A stretch of DNA of 64,000 bases, from NCBI RefSeq assembly GCF_943192935.1, contig NZ_CALPCI010000001.1, positions 487,394-551,393 on the forward strand, read 5' to 3'. Positions within the stretch are counted from its first letter, which is position 1, and each line of letters starts with the position of its first letter. The notes beneath the pieces were generated by a model. The model had not been told where the DNA came from. It did no database searches and worked only from the letters and a program-made list of their open reading frames with translations. This document shows, one piece after another, positions 35,801-43,797 of the stretch. Origin of the DNA: Limosilactobacillus caecicola (GTDB lineage Bacteria; Bacillota; Bacilli; Lactobacillales; Lactobacillaceae). Position numbers and translations under genes: made by a program.

Positions 35801-37862
35801 AAGAGCTGACTGCTGGTTGTCCCGTGACCTGGTCATTGCTATTTAAGATAGTTAAGCCTTTGTTCTTATCAAAATAGGTTCCTGCTGGCAGCACATAATA
35901 GAAGATTGGTTCAAAAATTGAGTCCGTAGTATTATCCCAACCCGTTTGCCAGACACTAATGTATCCAGCGTCAGTTGCTCCAGGGTTCGTTGACCCTTGA
36001 TAACCATAAGCTTGCAATGAAGTTGTCGGTTGAGTGACCGTTTGTTTAGCCGTAGAACTTGATGTATAAGTCCGACCATTATCAGCCGCAAATGACATGC
36101 TGATAGTTGAACTTAAAGTCGTGCCATCGGTAACGGCGGTACCATCACTGAGGGTTCGGGCAACCGTTCCGTAAGCCTTGATTTTCGTGCTACTGTCGTT
36201 AGTAGAAGCCGCACCTGGAACTAAGAGATTAGGTTTAAGGACTAAGTGGGTGATGAAGCTATCATCAGGAGCAGTGATAGAGGCCCCTGCTGCCACTGTT
36301 CCCGATGTCGTTAATCCATTACTAAGGGTAGCGGTATATTCAAAGGTGGTTAACCCCGGAAAAGCTTGGTTATTGTCGGGCATCGTAACCGTTGTTACCT
36401 GAAGGCCATTAGCAAATGTTAACTCAATCTGGCTATTGGTGATGGTTTGTGAAGTCTGGTTCCCAAAAGTAAAGGTGTTAACCGGCTTGCTGGTATCGAC
36501 ATCGAGCGGGATTTGCTGCGAACTAGCATAGGTATCAGCACCCGTATTAATAGTTCCGTAGTTACCAGAATTGTCTTTTCCCAGGAGAGTGTCTGACCAT
36601 GACGGTATAGTTTTAAGCAGATGCGTTGTACTACCGTCTGCACAGAGCAATTGTTGGTCAATGGTAATATCGCCGTCAGTGGTAACAGTCGTGTCTTCAT
36701 CCGGTTGGTCTAGATCATAATAACCCACAATTTGGTAACCAGGTTTGTTTTCATAATTTTGCGCACCGGACCCCTTAGGAACGCTAATGATAATATTACC
36801 GCCAGCACCATCTGGTTGGGAGATCGTCGTTTCATCTGTAAAATTATTTGCCGAGGTAGTTCGAGCAGCGTCAAGGGTGAAACCAGCAGGAACCGGAACA
36901 GTAATAGTAGTACCATAGTTAACTGCGTTATTAATCTGTCCAGAGCCATAAGACGTTCCTGTTGCGACCCCCGTAGTTTCCCCAATATTCAGAACATAAG
37001 TATAATCCGTGTTGGGTAAGAGATAGGTAGACGATGAACTTGGTTGAGTTCGCTTAATTGAGGGATCCATCTCGGGAGCCACGGTTTGAGTAATGTTTAA
37101 TGATGATGAGCTCACCGTGCCGTCAGCTGACGTTTTACTCAGGGTGATTGTCTTAATGATGTTACCTACTGCCAAAATTGGTGATTTAGCCGTGTAATTA
37201 TTATCGGGTTTTAAGGTAAAAGTTTGACTAAAGGAATTACCACCAGTGACATCTTTTGTAATTGTATCTGTAATAGTACAATAGTCGTCACTATTATTAA
37301 CTGTAGTCGTCCCGTACAGAGTTAAATCTTGACCAGAGGTGTTAATACTGTATGTTTCCCCATTCGGAATGCCTAGTGTATAAACATCCCCCTTTTTAGC
37401 ATTACTGAACTTAATAGTAATGGTCAAATCAGTTGAATCACCAGTTGCACCAATGGTATTGCGGCTAATGAACATCTCGGTACCGTCTGCAAGAGTAGTT
37501 GATAAGTTATCAGTTGACGAAGTGCTATCAGTTGACGAAGTACTATCAGTTGGCGTACTTGATGAGGCAACTATACTCGTATCACTATTTGTACTCGTAG
37601 TATTCGTTGTGCTCGTACCGTTGGAACTCACTTCTGATGTTTGACTTTGACTAGGCAATTCTTGGCTTTTACTAACTTCCATAGTACTTGGTGATGAATC
37701 CGTCACTACATCGGCTTGAACTGACTGAACACTATTAACAATAAATAAGGTACTTCCCAGAAATACTGATGCAACACCAATTTTTAGCTTTCGCAAGCCA
37801 AAATGTTGCTGGCGGTTATTATACCTTTTTTCGAATAACAGATGATTGTTTTTAGAAAGCAT
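32859..37862 (-). CDS. LPXTG-anchored MucBP-domain surface adhesin
   Basis: A 1667-residue cell-wall protein. Residues 1-50 are a YSIRK-like signal peptide (FGLRKLKIGVASVFLGSTLF; cleavage near QAD). Residues 51-125 are a serine/threonine-rich low-complexity stretch with tandem STDSTS units. A large beta-rich region of about 950 residues has no family I can name. From about 1095 several MucBP-like modules follow, recognisable by INYQIIDATTGE, VTRTINYIDKTTGE, ISYIDDTTGSV and VTRTIYYVFSDG. Then come a proline/threonine/glutamine linker, the sortase motif LPQTG at 1634-1638, a hydrophobic helix and a KKRHKH tail. The start ATG (complement 37860-37862) follows AAGGAGG. Such proteins bind mucus or other host surfaces. 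The gene is intact although surrounded by insertion-sequence debris. Confidence 0.92.
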   Translation of the reverse strand: MLSKNNHLLFEKRYNNRQQHFGLRKLKIGVASVFLGSTLFIVNSVQSVQADVVTDSSPSTMEVSKSQELPSQSQTSEVSSNGTSTTNTTSTNSDTSIVASSSTPTDSTSSTDSTSSTDNLSTTLADGTEMFISRNTIGATGDSTDLTITIKFSNAKKGDVYTLGIPNGETYSINTSGQDLTLYGTTTVNNSDDYCTITDTITKDVTGGNSFSQTFTLKPDNNYTAKSPILAVGNIIKTITLSKTSADGTVSSSSLNITQTVAPEMDPSIKRTQPSSSSTYLLPNTDYTYVLNIGETTGVATGTSYGSGQINNAVNYGTTITVPVPAGFTLDAARTTSANNFTDETTISQPDGAGGNIIISVPKGSGAQNYENKPGYQIVGYYDLDQPDEDTTVTTDGDITIDQQLLCADGSTTHLLKTIPSWSDTLLGKDNSGNYGTINTGADTYASSQQIPLDVDTSKPVNTFTFGNQTSQTITNSQIELTFANGLQVTTVTMPDNNQAFPGLTTFEYTATLSNGLTTSGTVAAGASITAPDDSFITHLVLKPNLLVPGAASTNDSSTKIKAYGTVARTLSDGTAVTDGTTLSSTISMSFAADNGRTYTSSSTAKQTVTQPTTSLQAYGYQGSTNPGATDAGYISVWQTGWDNTTDSIFEPIFYYVLPAGTYFDKNKGLTILNSNDQVTGQPAVSSFSVGDREVVKIDYTGTGYYFSTKGGSNTQAWLNNSTLAQTGTYQWQIFVYSPTTKMSNQLATEATNYDSAFTEGQTDNVYLVGGGNWTIAIAKEVGIDSAAKGNQNATIVTKGTSDDKGSAEMQISLRINNGSTTLTNPTAIINLADSSTGNINFTLTGPVKTSSNATILYSTSDFSCTSTTVGYQPDLNNFVTADQVTDWSKVKTIAIKYATLSSLPAICTLNGQDSTVAEDAGKIAGITTYLFADELKPTFSKVADNATITVTGTSTVTARVAYTDDSGKVQYLDLTDLSHTYTDNESTMKASDFTLTDTDKTAIQNLINQLNKETNSVYVLNETPTIINSETKSWQTDAPNGTAAFGEVVKYYFDGDVVQYNLVRQAAINYQIIDATTGETLETKLLSQGDANTSVDSAIQKTYESIIQQYLDKGYVLDSKDDVPTSYGTTNQTLIVKLKHGTELKEENKNVTRTINYIDKTTGETMPERLAPSQIQTASFSRIAVYDKITGDLLGYSTTGQGENVDVTVDNGDTAWKSSDNHLAAVTNPDLQKNGYEPAMDEDGKSMPIVAEETVKATDNNQIVNVYYVEHVVPVDVNTIVTPNMPVSDGSDYIWPSDNEYRLNDYTSASVRHIKYQYADGTTALPAATETVTFNRTGSMNLVTGKVTLNDDWKSTSSTTTVDGKTTTNANTDEYGAVDSPVISGYTPDQITVAAATATQSANGDDVTVTYKANEQNAQISYIDDTTGSVIKTDTSKGEFGQPIAFTKDVDAQIKDLTAQGYVLVSNNFNGNKYSNDNSKNIFEVHFIHGTKKVNRQDTVTRTIYYVFSDGAKASDPVVQSAEFTQNGIQDLVTKQITWAPVDSQTFAEVISPVLDGYTADKAKIDSQPVNLGDQDITDTVTYNRDAQPTEQPTSQPTTQPITPAQPGQSTAIASVNSSDNQRNSQAGTAETLPQTGDSQASTSLFGLGIVSLLAMMGLLKKRHKH
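37507..37555. repeat. 18-base tandem repeat coding for STDSTS units
   Basis: An 18-base unit (TATCAGTTGACGAAGTGC on the plus strand) occurs about 2.6 times with one or two changes inside the adhesin gene. It encodes Ser-Thr-Asp-rich repeats in the region just after the signal peptide and is a likely site of slippage between strains. Confidence 0.75.
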
Positions 37863-37985
37863 ATTGATCCTCCTTATTATAAAGATATTAATGATACTTT
37901 ATCTACTATATATTATATTATCATTATAATATATTGTATCTGCCTAATTTCCATATATTTCTCTAATTTATTTATTACTTAATAA
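37863..37985 (-). promoter_or_regulatory. AT-rich adhesin promoter region
   Basis: Between the adhesin start and about 37985 the sequence is almost only A and T. Several TATAAT-like hexamers occur on the minus strand within 60-80 bases of the start, and a strong AAGGAGG ribosome site. I cannot pick a single -35/-10 pair. Confidence 0.4.
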
Positions 37986-37988
37986 ATT

Positions 37989-38108
37989 AAGCGTTAAAAA
38001 ACTCTGGAATAGCTTCGGAAAATCCAGTTAAATCATTACTAGATTCATACGATATTGCTTCACTTAAAGGATTTACAAATGATTGGAGATTAATAAATTC
38101 CCTCTTGC
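37989..38108 (-). pseudogene. unidentified short open fragment
   Basis: The minus strand is open for about 40 codons to a TAA near 37989 and reads KREFINLQSFVNPLSEAISYE then SSNDLTGFSEAIPEFFNA. It has no start codon with a ribosome site and its upstream end runs into the plus-strand surface-protein fragment. It may be the tail of a lost gene; I do not recognise it. Confidence 0.3.
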
Positions 38109-38109
38109 G

Positions 38110-38343
38110 TACCCGTTTTCCTTGTAATAAATGGTACAGGTACGTTCACGATTACTGGTGGTACTACCCACTTCAAGATCGAACACAAAATGCAGAACTT
38201 GGCTGACGATACTAAGACTGTAACGCGGAATGTTATTGAGTATCTCCCTGGTCAAAGTGAGCCGGTAACGCCAACAGCTGTATCGGATTATACTGCTAGC
38301 CCAAGTGAGATTGATGATATTACCATTGCACTGGAAGATTAAC
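38110..38343 (+). pseudogene. C-terminal fragment of a mucus-binding-type surface protein
   Basis: The plus strand reads NGTGTFTITGGTTHFKIEHK, then MQNLADDTKTVTRNVIEYLPGQ and ends with SEIDDITIALED and TAA at 38341-38343. The THFKIEHKM...TVTRNVIEY wording is that of a MucBP/Mub repeat. It has no start and no LPXTG anchor. It could be the downstream half of the gene whose upstream pieces lie at 32398-32665, the two now separated by the minus-strand adhesin gene. Confidence 0.55.
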
Positions 38344-38358
38344 AACTTAGAACTAATG

Positions 38359-38388
38359 AAGGGGCTGGGGTTTTACTCAGTCCCTTTT
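38359..38388 (+). terminator. terminator before the purE operon
   Basis: AAGGGGCTG pairs with CAGTCCCTT (one G-T), followed by a T-run; it shields purEKB from upstream transcription. Confidence 0.75.
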
Positions 38389-38422
38389 TAAACGAATATT
38401 AATTATATTTACCCTTCATATT

Positions 38423-38433
38423 GTTCTTGTTTT
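38423..38433. promoter_or_regulatory. PurBox-like sequence upstream of purE
   Basis: GTTCTTGTTTT differs by one base from the GTTCGTGTTTT found ahead of purC. It lies about 50 bases before the purE start, so both pur transcripts may share a PurR-type regulator. Confidence 0.4.
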
Positions 38434-38481
38434 AGTAGAGGTATTTTGGTACCCTTAAAGAGGCTTAAGGAGGAAATAATC

Positions 38482-38967
38482 ATGAGCAAGATTAGTGTTG
38501 TAATGGGAAGCAAGTCTGATTGGTCAACTGTTAAGGAAGCCTGCCGAATTCTAGATCAATTTGACGTTGAATACGATAAGCAAGTGATTTCTGCTCATCG
38601 GATGCCAAAGGAAATGTTCGCTTTTGCGCAAAATGCGGTTGCCAATGGTACGCAGGTGATCATTGCTTGTGCTGGTGGCGCGGCCCATTTGCCGGGGATG
38701 ATTGCGGCAAACACACCGCTACCGGTGATTGGAATTCCTGGACAAACTAAGGCGTTAGGCGGTCTCGATTCACTGTTGTCGATTGTTCAGATGCCAGCCG
38801 GGATCCCAGTGGCCACGACCGCCATTGGAACTGCAGGGGGCAAGAATGCGGCTCTACTGGCACTCCAAATTTTGGGAATCAATGATCAACATATTCAACA
38901 GCAAATTGTCGCTTACCGTCAGCAAATGCACGACGCAGCAAAGGAAAGCGGGGCCCATCTTGACTAA
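38482..38967 (+). CDS. purE: N5-carboxyaminoimidazole ribonucleotide mutase
   Basis: Class I PurE, which moves the carboxylate of N5-CAIR to give CAIR. The N-terminal motif VVMGSKSDW is at residues 6-14 and the active-site stretch SAHRMP near residues 42-47. Length 161 aa is normal. The start is ATG 38482 behind AAGGAGGAA. Its 3' end overlaps the likely start of purK, the partner that makes N5-CAIR. Confidence 0.95.
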   Translation: MSKISVVMGSKSDWSTVKEACRILDQFDVEYDKQVISAHRMPKEMFAFAQNAVANGTQVIIACAGGAAHLPGMIAANTPLPVIGIPGQTKALGGLDSLLSIVQMPAGIPVATTAIGTAGGKNAALLALQILGINDQHIQQQIVAYRQQMHDAAKESGAHLD

Positions 38968-40084
38968 AATGATTCTACCTGGCTCGACGATTGGGATCAT
39001 CGGTGGTGGCCAACTGGGCCAAATGTTGGCGCTCGACGCTAAGCAAACGGGGATGAAAGTGGCGATTTTAGACCCTACTCCCCAGTGTCCAGCTGGCCAG
39101 GTGGCCGACGAACAGATTGTGGCACCATACGAAGATGTCCAAGCCATTCAGCAGTTAGCCCAGCGCTCTGATGTTCTGACCTATGAATTTGAGAATGTGG
39201 ATTTGCAAGCTCTGGAAGACGTGGCCGATGACTCCTACATTCCGCAAGGGACCCATCTTTTATATACGACCAAGGATCGGTTACGGGAAAAGTCATTTCT
39301 CCGTCAAGCGGGGCTGAAGACGGCACCATTTTTGCCGGTCCATGATGAAGAAGAATTAGCAATGGCGGTTGAAAAAATTGGCATGCCAAGCGTCCTGAAA
39401 ACTAGTGAAGGTGGCTATGATGGGCATGGCCAGCAGGTATTACGTTCATCGGCGGACTTGGCAAAATGTGCGGAGATCTTAGCAACCCACAATTGTATTC
39501 TCGAAGGTTGGGTGCCGTTTCGGATGGAATGTTCCGTCATGGTGGCGCGGAATGAAGATGGGGCAGTGACGACATTCCCGGTGGCGGAAAATATTCACCA
39601 CGATGAAATCCTGCACATCAGTATTGTGCCAGCCCGCATTAGCCCCCGTCTTCAAGCCCGTGCACAACAGTTAGCGGTGCAAATTGCGGAAGCGATCGAC
39701 TTGCGAGGAATCCTTGGGGTGGAAATGTTTGTTGGCAAAGATGACCAACTATACATTAATGAATTAGCACCGCGTCCCCATAATTCTGGTCACTATTCGA
39801 TTGAAGCCTGCAATTTTTCCCAGTTTGCAATTCACAACCGGGCAATTTGTAACTGGCCACTGCCGAAGATTAAGCTCTTACAACCGGTGTTGATGGTCAA
39901 TGTGTTGGGCCAACACGTTGCCAAAGTGCGCGAACAGATTGCCCAACATCCGAACTGGCATTTTCATGATTATGGGAAGGCAGAAGTCCGGCATAATCGT
40001 AAGATGGGCCACGTGACCATTTTGACGGATGACGTTGAAGCAACGTTGCGTGACATTCAACGGAGCGGAATTTGGGAGAATTAG
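38960..40084 (+). CDS. purK: 5-(carboxyamino)imidazole ribonucleotide synthase
   Basis: An ATP-grasp enzyme that carboxylates AIR with bicarbonate to N5-CAIR. The N-terminal glycine motif IGIIGGGQLGQM is near residues 11-22; ATP-grasp residues occur around VLKTSEGGYDGHGQ (about 142-155) and ELAPRPHNSGH (about 272-282). I use TTG 38960, which overlaps the purE stop and has GGGG six bases upstream; ATG 38969 is the alternative and gives 371 aa. The frame runs further upstream inside purE but that part is not protein. Confidence 0.92.
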   Translation: MTKMILPGSTIGIIGGGQLGQMLALDAKQTGMKVAILDPTPQCPAGQVADEQIVAPYEDVQAIQQLAQRSDVLTYEFENVDLQALEDVADDSYIPQGTHLLYTTKDRLREKSFLRQAGLKTAPFLPVHDEEELAMAVEKIGMPSVLKTSEGGYDGHGQQVLRSSADLAKCAEILATHNCILEGWVPFRMECSVMVARNEDGAVTTFPVAENIHHDEILHISIVPARISPRLQARAQQLAVQIAEAIDLRGILGVEMFVGKDDQLYINELAPRPHNSGHYSIEACNFSQFAIHNRAICNWPLPKIKLLQPVLMVNVLGQHVAKVREQIAQHPNWHFHDYGKAEVRHNRKMGHVTILTDDVEATLRDIQRSGIWEN

Positions 40085-40150
40085 TGCCCACAAATGATGC
40101 AAAACAGTATAGAATGGATTTATTGAAAAAGAGAAAGGATTATTGAAACC

Positions 40151-41446
40151 ATGATCGATCGTTATACCAGTCCTGAAATGAAAGAAATTTGGAGCGACCA
40201 AACAAAGTACCAATGCTGGTTGGAAGTGGAAATTGCTGCTGATGAAGCGTGGAGCAAGCTGGGCCACATTCCCGCGGCGGATGTGGAAAAGATCAAGCAA
40301 AATGCTAAATTCACTGTGGAAGGGATTAATGAAATTGAAGCCGTGACCCACCATGATGTGATTGCGTTTACGCGGGATGTTTCAAAATCTTTGGGGCCTG
40401 AACGGAAGTGGGTTCACTACGGAATGACCAGTACCGATGTCGTCGATACCGCCCAAGGTTACCGGTTGAAAAAGGCCAATGACATCCTCCGTCAGGACAT
40501 TGCCGACTTTATGGACGTCCTCAAGGAATTAGCTGAGAAGTATAAGTACACCGTTTGTATGGGGCGGACCCACGGAATTCATGCGGAACCAACCACTTTT
40601 GGCTTGAAGGCGGCCCGGTGGTATTCCGAAATGAAACGGAACCAACACCGGTTTGATGAGGCTGCTAAGGGCGTCGAAGCCGGTAAAATTTCTGGAGCGG
40701 TGGGGACCTTTGCAGAAGTTGATCCCTTCGTAGAAAAATATGTTTGTGATAAGCTTGGCATTCGTGCCCAAGAAATTTCAACCCAGGTGTTGCCGCGGGA
40801 CTTACATGCTGCATATGTGGCGGTGATTGCCCTGGTTGGGACGAGCCTCGAAGAAATGGCAACCGAAATTCGGTCTTTACAACGGACGGAAATCCATGAA
40901 GTTGAAGAACACTTTGCTAAGGGCCAAAAGGGTTCTTCGGCAATGCCACACAAGCGGAACCCGATCGGCTCCGAAAATATCTGCGGATGTGCGCGGATGC
41001 TACGTGGCTACATGGTCCCGGCGTACGAAGACGTTCCTTTATGGCACGAACGTGACATTTCTCACTCCAGTGCCGAACGGATGATTTTACCTGACGCCAC
41101 CTCCCTGCTGGATTACATGCTGAAGCGGTTTGGCCGGATTCTGAAGAACCTCGACGTATTCCCAGAAACCATGAAGAAGAACATGGACAAGACGTTAGGT
41201 TTGATTTATTCGGGACGGGTCCTTTTGAAGCTCGTTAATTCTGGCATGACCAGGGAAGACGCCTATGATCTGATTCAACCATACACGGCCAAGTGCTGGG
41301 CAGAACAAATCCCATTCCGGCCGTTATTGGAAGCTGACCCAACAATTCAGAAGCAATTAACGAAGGAAAACCTCGATGATGCCTTTGATTATCATTGGCA
41401 CCTCCGGAACGTTGACCAAATTTACCAACGGATCGGTTTAGATTAA
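40151..41446 (+). CDS. purB: adenylosuccinate lyase
   Basis: Acts twice: it splits SAICAR to AICAR and adenylosuccinate to AMP, releasing fumarate. The fumarase-superfamily signature [11 protein letters not shown] is near residues 262-272, [10 protein letters not shown] near 91-100 and the catalytic histidine stretch [10 protein letters not shown] near 139-148. Length 431 aa is normal. The ATG follows AAAGGA. It is the last gene of the purE-purK-purB group and ends at a terminator shared with the convergent methionine operon. Confidence 0.95.
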   Translation: MIDRYTSPEMKEIWSDQTKYQCWLEVEIAADEAWSKLGHIPAADVEKIKQNAKFTVEGINEIEAVTHHDVIAFTRDVSKSLGPERKWVHYGMTSTDVVDTAQGYRLKKANDILRQDIADFMDVLKELAEKYKYTVCMGRTHGIHAEPTTFGLKAARWYSEMKRNQHRFDEAAKGVEAGKISGAVGTFAEVDPFVEKYVCDKLGIRAQEISTQVLPRDLHAAYVAVIALVGTSLEEMATEIRSLQRTEIHEVEEHFAKGQKGSSAMPHKRNPIGSENICGCARMLRGYMVPAYEDVPLWHERDISHSSAERMILPDATSLLDYMLKRFGRILKNLDVFPETMKKNMDKTLGLIYSGRVLLKLVNSGMTREDAYDLIQPYTAKCWAEQIPFRPLLEADPTIQKQLTKENLDDAFDYHWHLRNVDQIYQRIGLD

Positions 41447-41451
41447 TCACA

Positions 41452-41485
41452 AAAAAGATTCAGCCACCTGGCTGAATCTTTTTTT
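41452..41485. terminator. bidirectional terminator between purB and metI
   Basis: AAAAAAGATTCAGCC and GGCTGAATCTTTTTT form a perfect stem around ACCT with T-runs on both strands. Confidence 0.92.
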
Positions 41486-42611
41486 AGTGTTCTAATGCTT
41501 GTTTGAGATCGTTGATCAAGTCGTCAGGATTTTCTAACCCAACGGATAGCCGCAGAAGCTGTGGTGTAATTCCCAACCGTTGCCGTTGTTCAGGTTCAAC
41601 ATCTGCATGGGTTTGGTAGTAAGGAATGGTGATCAGGCTTTCGACCCCACCCAAACTTTCGGCAAAGGTAATAATTTTGACGTGGTCGAGTAATTTAGCG
41701 ACGTCTGCAACGCTTTTCAAATAGAAACTGATCATCCCGCCCTTACCGGGGTACAAAACTTTTGTAAAGTGGGGATCATTTTCTAAGTATTTAACGACTG
41801 CTTGGGCATTTTCAGTATGCTTTTTGACCCGAAGATCCAGGGTTTTCAGACTACGGAGAAGGAGCCAGGAGTCAAAACTATCGAGCGTATCACCGGTAGT
41901 AATGTAGTATTCATTATATTCTTGAGCGAGCTGGTCATCTTTGACGACCACGACGCCACCGAGGAGGTCATTATGCCCGGAAAGGTACTTAGTGGCGGAA
42001 TGGACGACCACGTCCGCGCCCTCTGTCAGTGGTTGCTGATAAACGGGGGTATAGAAGGTGTTGTCGACGATGACCAGGATGTTGGGATTATAACCATGCA
42101 CTGCATCAGCGACCGCTTGGATATCAAGTTCCTTCATGGTTGGATTTGATGGGGTTTCTAACCAAACAATTTTGGTTTGCAGGGTCAACTTAGCGACTAA
42201 TTCGGTAGTTTTTTCACCATTCCATTGGTCAAACTTGATTCCCGCATGGCTCTCTAAATAACGGAAATAACGGAAATCGCCACCGTACAGGTCGTCTAAG
42301 GAGACGACGTGGTCACCAGGCTTTAAAACGCTGAGGGTCAATTGGATGGCTGCCATTCCAGAACTAACAGCAAATGCGGCCGTCCCTTGTTCCAACTGTG
42401 CCAAGGTTTCTTCTAGAATCCGGCGGTTTGGTGTGGCTAAGCGGGAGTAGGTATAACCCTTAGCGGGATCAAAGGCTTTGGCTTCGGCTAATGAACTGTG
42501 CCGGTAGTTGGATGAAAAATAAAGTGGATAGGCCACGGCCTGGTTATCATCTTGACGGTTACCGGCTTGCGCAACAATGGTTTCTAAAGATAATTTTTTC
42601 TGACTACACAT
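41484..42611 (-). CDS. metI: cystathionine gamma-synthase / O-acetylhomoserine thiolyase (MetI type)
   Basis: PLP-dependent trans-sulfuration enzyme joining O-acetylhomoserine to cysteine (cystathionine) or sulfide. The PLP lysine is in the HSATKYLSGHND motif near residue 198; TNP-type substrate motif ETPSNPTMKE lies near 152-161. The wording (ETIVAQAGNR at the start, PFDSWLL-like FDSWLLLRSLKTLDLR, VLYPGKGGM) is close to Bacillus MetI. Length 375 aa. The ATG follows AGGAGG, 12 bases after metC. It is the last gene of the metA-metC-metI transcript. Confidence 0.85.
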   Translation of the reverse strand: MCSQKKLSLETIVAQAGNRQDDNQAVAYPLYFSSNYRHSSLAEAKAFDPAKGYTYSRLATPNRRILEETLAQLEQGTAAFAVSSGMAAIQLTLSVLKPGDHVVSLDDLYGGDFRYFRYLESHAGIKFDQWNGEKTTELVAKLTLQTKIVWLETPSNPTMKELDIQAVADAVHGYNPNILVIVDNTFYTPVYQQPLTEGADVVVHSATKYLSGHNDLLGGVVVVKDDQLAQEYNEYYITTGDTLDSFDSWLLLRSLKTLDLRVKKHTENAQAVVKYLENDPHFTKVLYPGKGGMISFYLKSVADVAKLLDHVKIITFAESLGGVESLITIPYYQTHADVEPEQRQRLGITPQLLRLSVGLENPDDLINDLKQALEH

Positions 42612-42623
42612 AAATAATTCCTC

Positions 42624-43775
42624 CTATTTTTTGGCGGCTGCTAGAGCTTGTTGGATGTCTTCAATTAAATCGGTTACGTCTTCGATCCCGACTGAAATTC
42701 TGATCAAGGTTGGGGTGATCCCAGCAGCTAGTTGTTCAGCCGGACTCAACTCGGCGTGGCTCATTTTACTTGGCAACTCGACGAGACTTTCCACGGCACC
42801 GAGGCTGACTGCAATTTGAAAAACTTTTAAGTGGTTTACAAATGCTTCGGCATCAACTAATTGGTCATCGAGTTCAAATGAGAAGACGGCCCCTGCCTCT
42901 GTCGCTTCTTGATGTAACTGTTCATAACCCGGTTGTCCAGGAATGCCAGGATAATTAATTATTGTCACCACGGGTTGCTGTTGAAGAAAGTTAATTAACC
43001 GTTTAGCATTGGCAATTTGCCGGTCTAATCGTAAACTCAAGGTTTTAATGCCCCGCGCTAATTCGTGCGCGTCTTCTGGTGACAAGATACTCCCGATTGC
43101 GTTTTGCACAAAGTAAAGTTGTTCAGCTAATTCGGGGGTGCGAGCAATTACCGCCCCAGCGGAGACGTCCGAATGACCGGCGAGGTACTTTGTTGCACTG
43201 TGAATGACAATGTCGGCACCAAGTGTGATGGGTTGGAGCAGGTAAGGACTTAAAAAGGTATTATCGACAATCATTAACAGCGCATGCTGGTGAGCAATGG
43301 TTGCCACCTGCTGGATGGAAGTGACGTGCAGGAGGGGGTTAGTCACGGGTTCGAAATAGATTGCTTTAGTGTTAGGCTGGATTGCCGCTTCGATGGCGGC
43401 CGGGTCACGGGTATCAACGGCGGTGATTTCTAACCCCCATTTTTGGAAGAATTGGTGCAAAATACGGAATGTTCCACCGTAAATTTGGTCGCCGATAATT
43501 AGGTGGTCACCTGCTTTAAAAAGGGCGAGAGCGGCGTGGATTGCAGCCATTCCCGATGAAAATACAAATGCTTGCTGCCCCTGTTCCAGATCGGCAAGCT
43601 GTTCTTCGACGGCCCGCCGGGTGGGGTTACCCGAGCGTGAATAATCGTATTCGACCTGGGAACCCACGCTGGGGTAGGCAAAGGTTGTAGCCTTATAAAT
43701 AGGTACTTCGACGGCTCCGGTATTATTGTCGTGGGGGTTGGGAGCATGGACTAAACGGGTATTAAATTTGGTCAT
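42624..43775 (-). CDS. metC: cystathionine beta-lyase (MetC type)
   Basis: PLP enzyme cleaving cystathionine to homocysteine, pyruvate and ammonia. The PLP lysine lies in HSATKYLAGHSD near residue 196; the FEPVTNPLL substrate motif is near 148-156. The N-terminal wording FNTRLVHAPNPHDNNTGAV with VPIYKATTF is of the Bacillus MetC (YjcJ) kind. Length 383 aa. The order metA-metC-metI on one transcript completes a route from homoserine to homocysteine. Beta-lyase versus gamma-lyase activity cannot be settled from sequence alone. Confidence 0.82.
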   Translation of the reverse strand: MTKFNTRLVHAPNPHDNNTGAVEVPIYKATTFAYPSVGSQVEYDYSRSGNPTRRAVEEQLADLEQGQQAFVFSSGMAAIHAALALFKAGDHLIIGDQIYGGTFRILHQFFQKWGLEITAVDTRDPAAIEAAIQPNTKAIYFEPVTNPLLHVTSIQQVATIAHQHALLMIVDNTFLSPYLLQPITLGADIVIHSATKYLAGHSDVSAGAVIARTPELAEQLYFVQNAIGSILSPEDAHELARGIKTLSLRLDRQIANAKRLINFLQQQPVVTIINYPGIPGQPGYEQLHQEATEAGAVFSFELDDQLVDAEAFVNHLKVFQIAVSLGAVESLVELPSKMSHAELSPAEQLAAGITPTLIRISVGIEDVTDLIEDIQQALAAAKK

Positions 43776-43797
43776 TTTCTAAAAATCCTTTCTTGAA

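Noticed and set aside
37507..37555. Short repeats as a CRISPR array
   Set aside because: The units are contiguous, have no spacers and code in frame for Ser/Thr-rich repeats of the adhesin.
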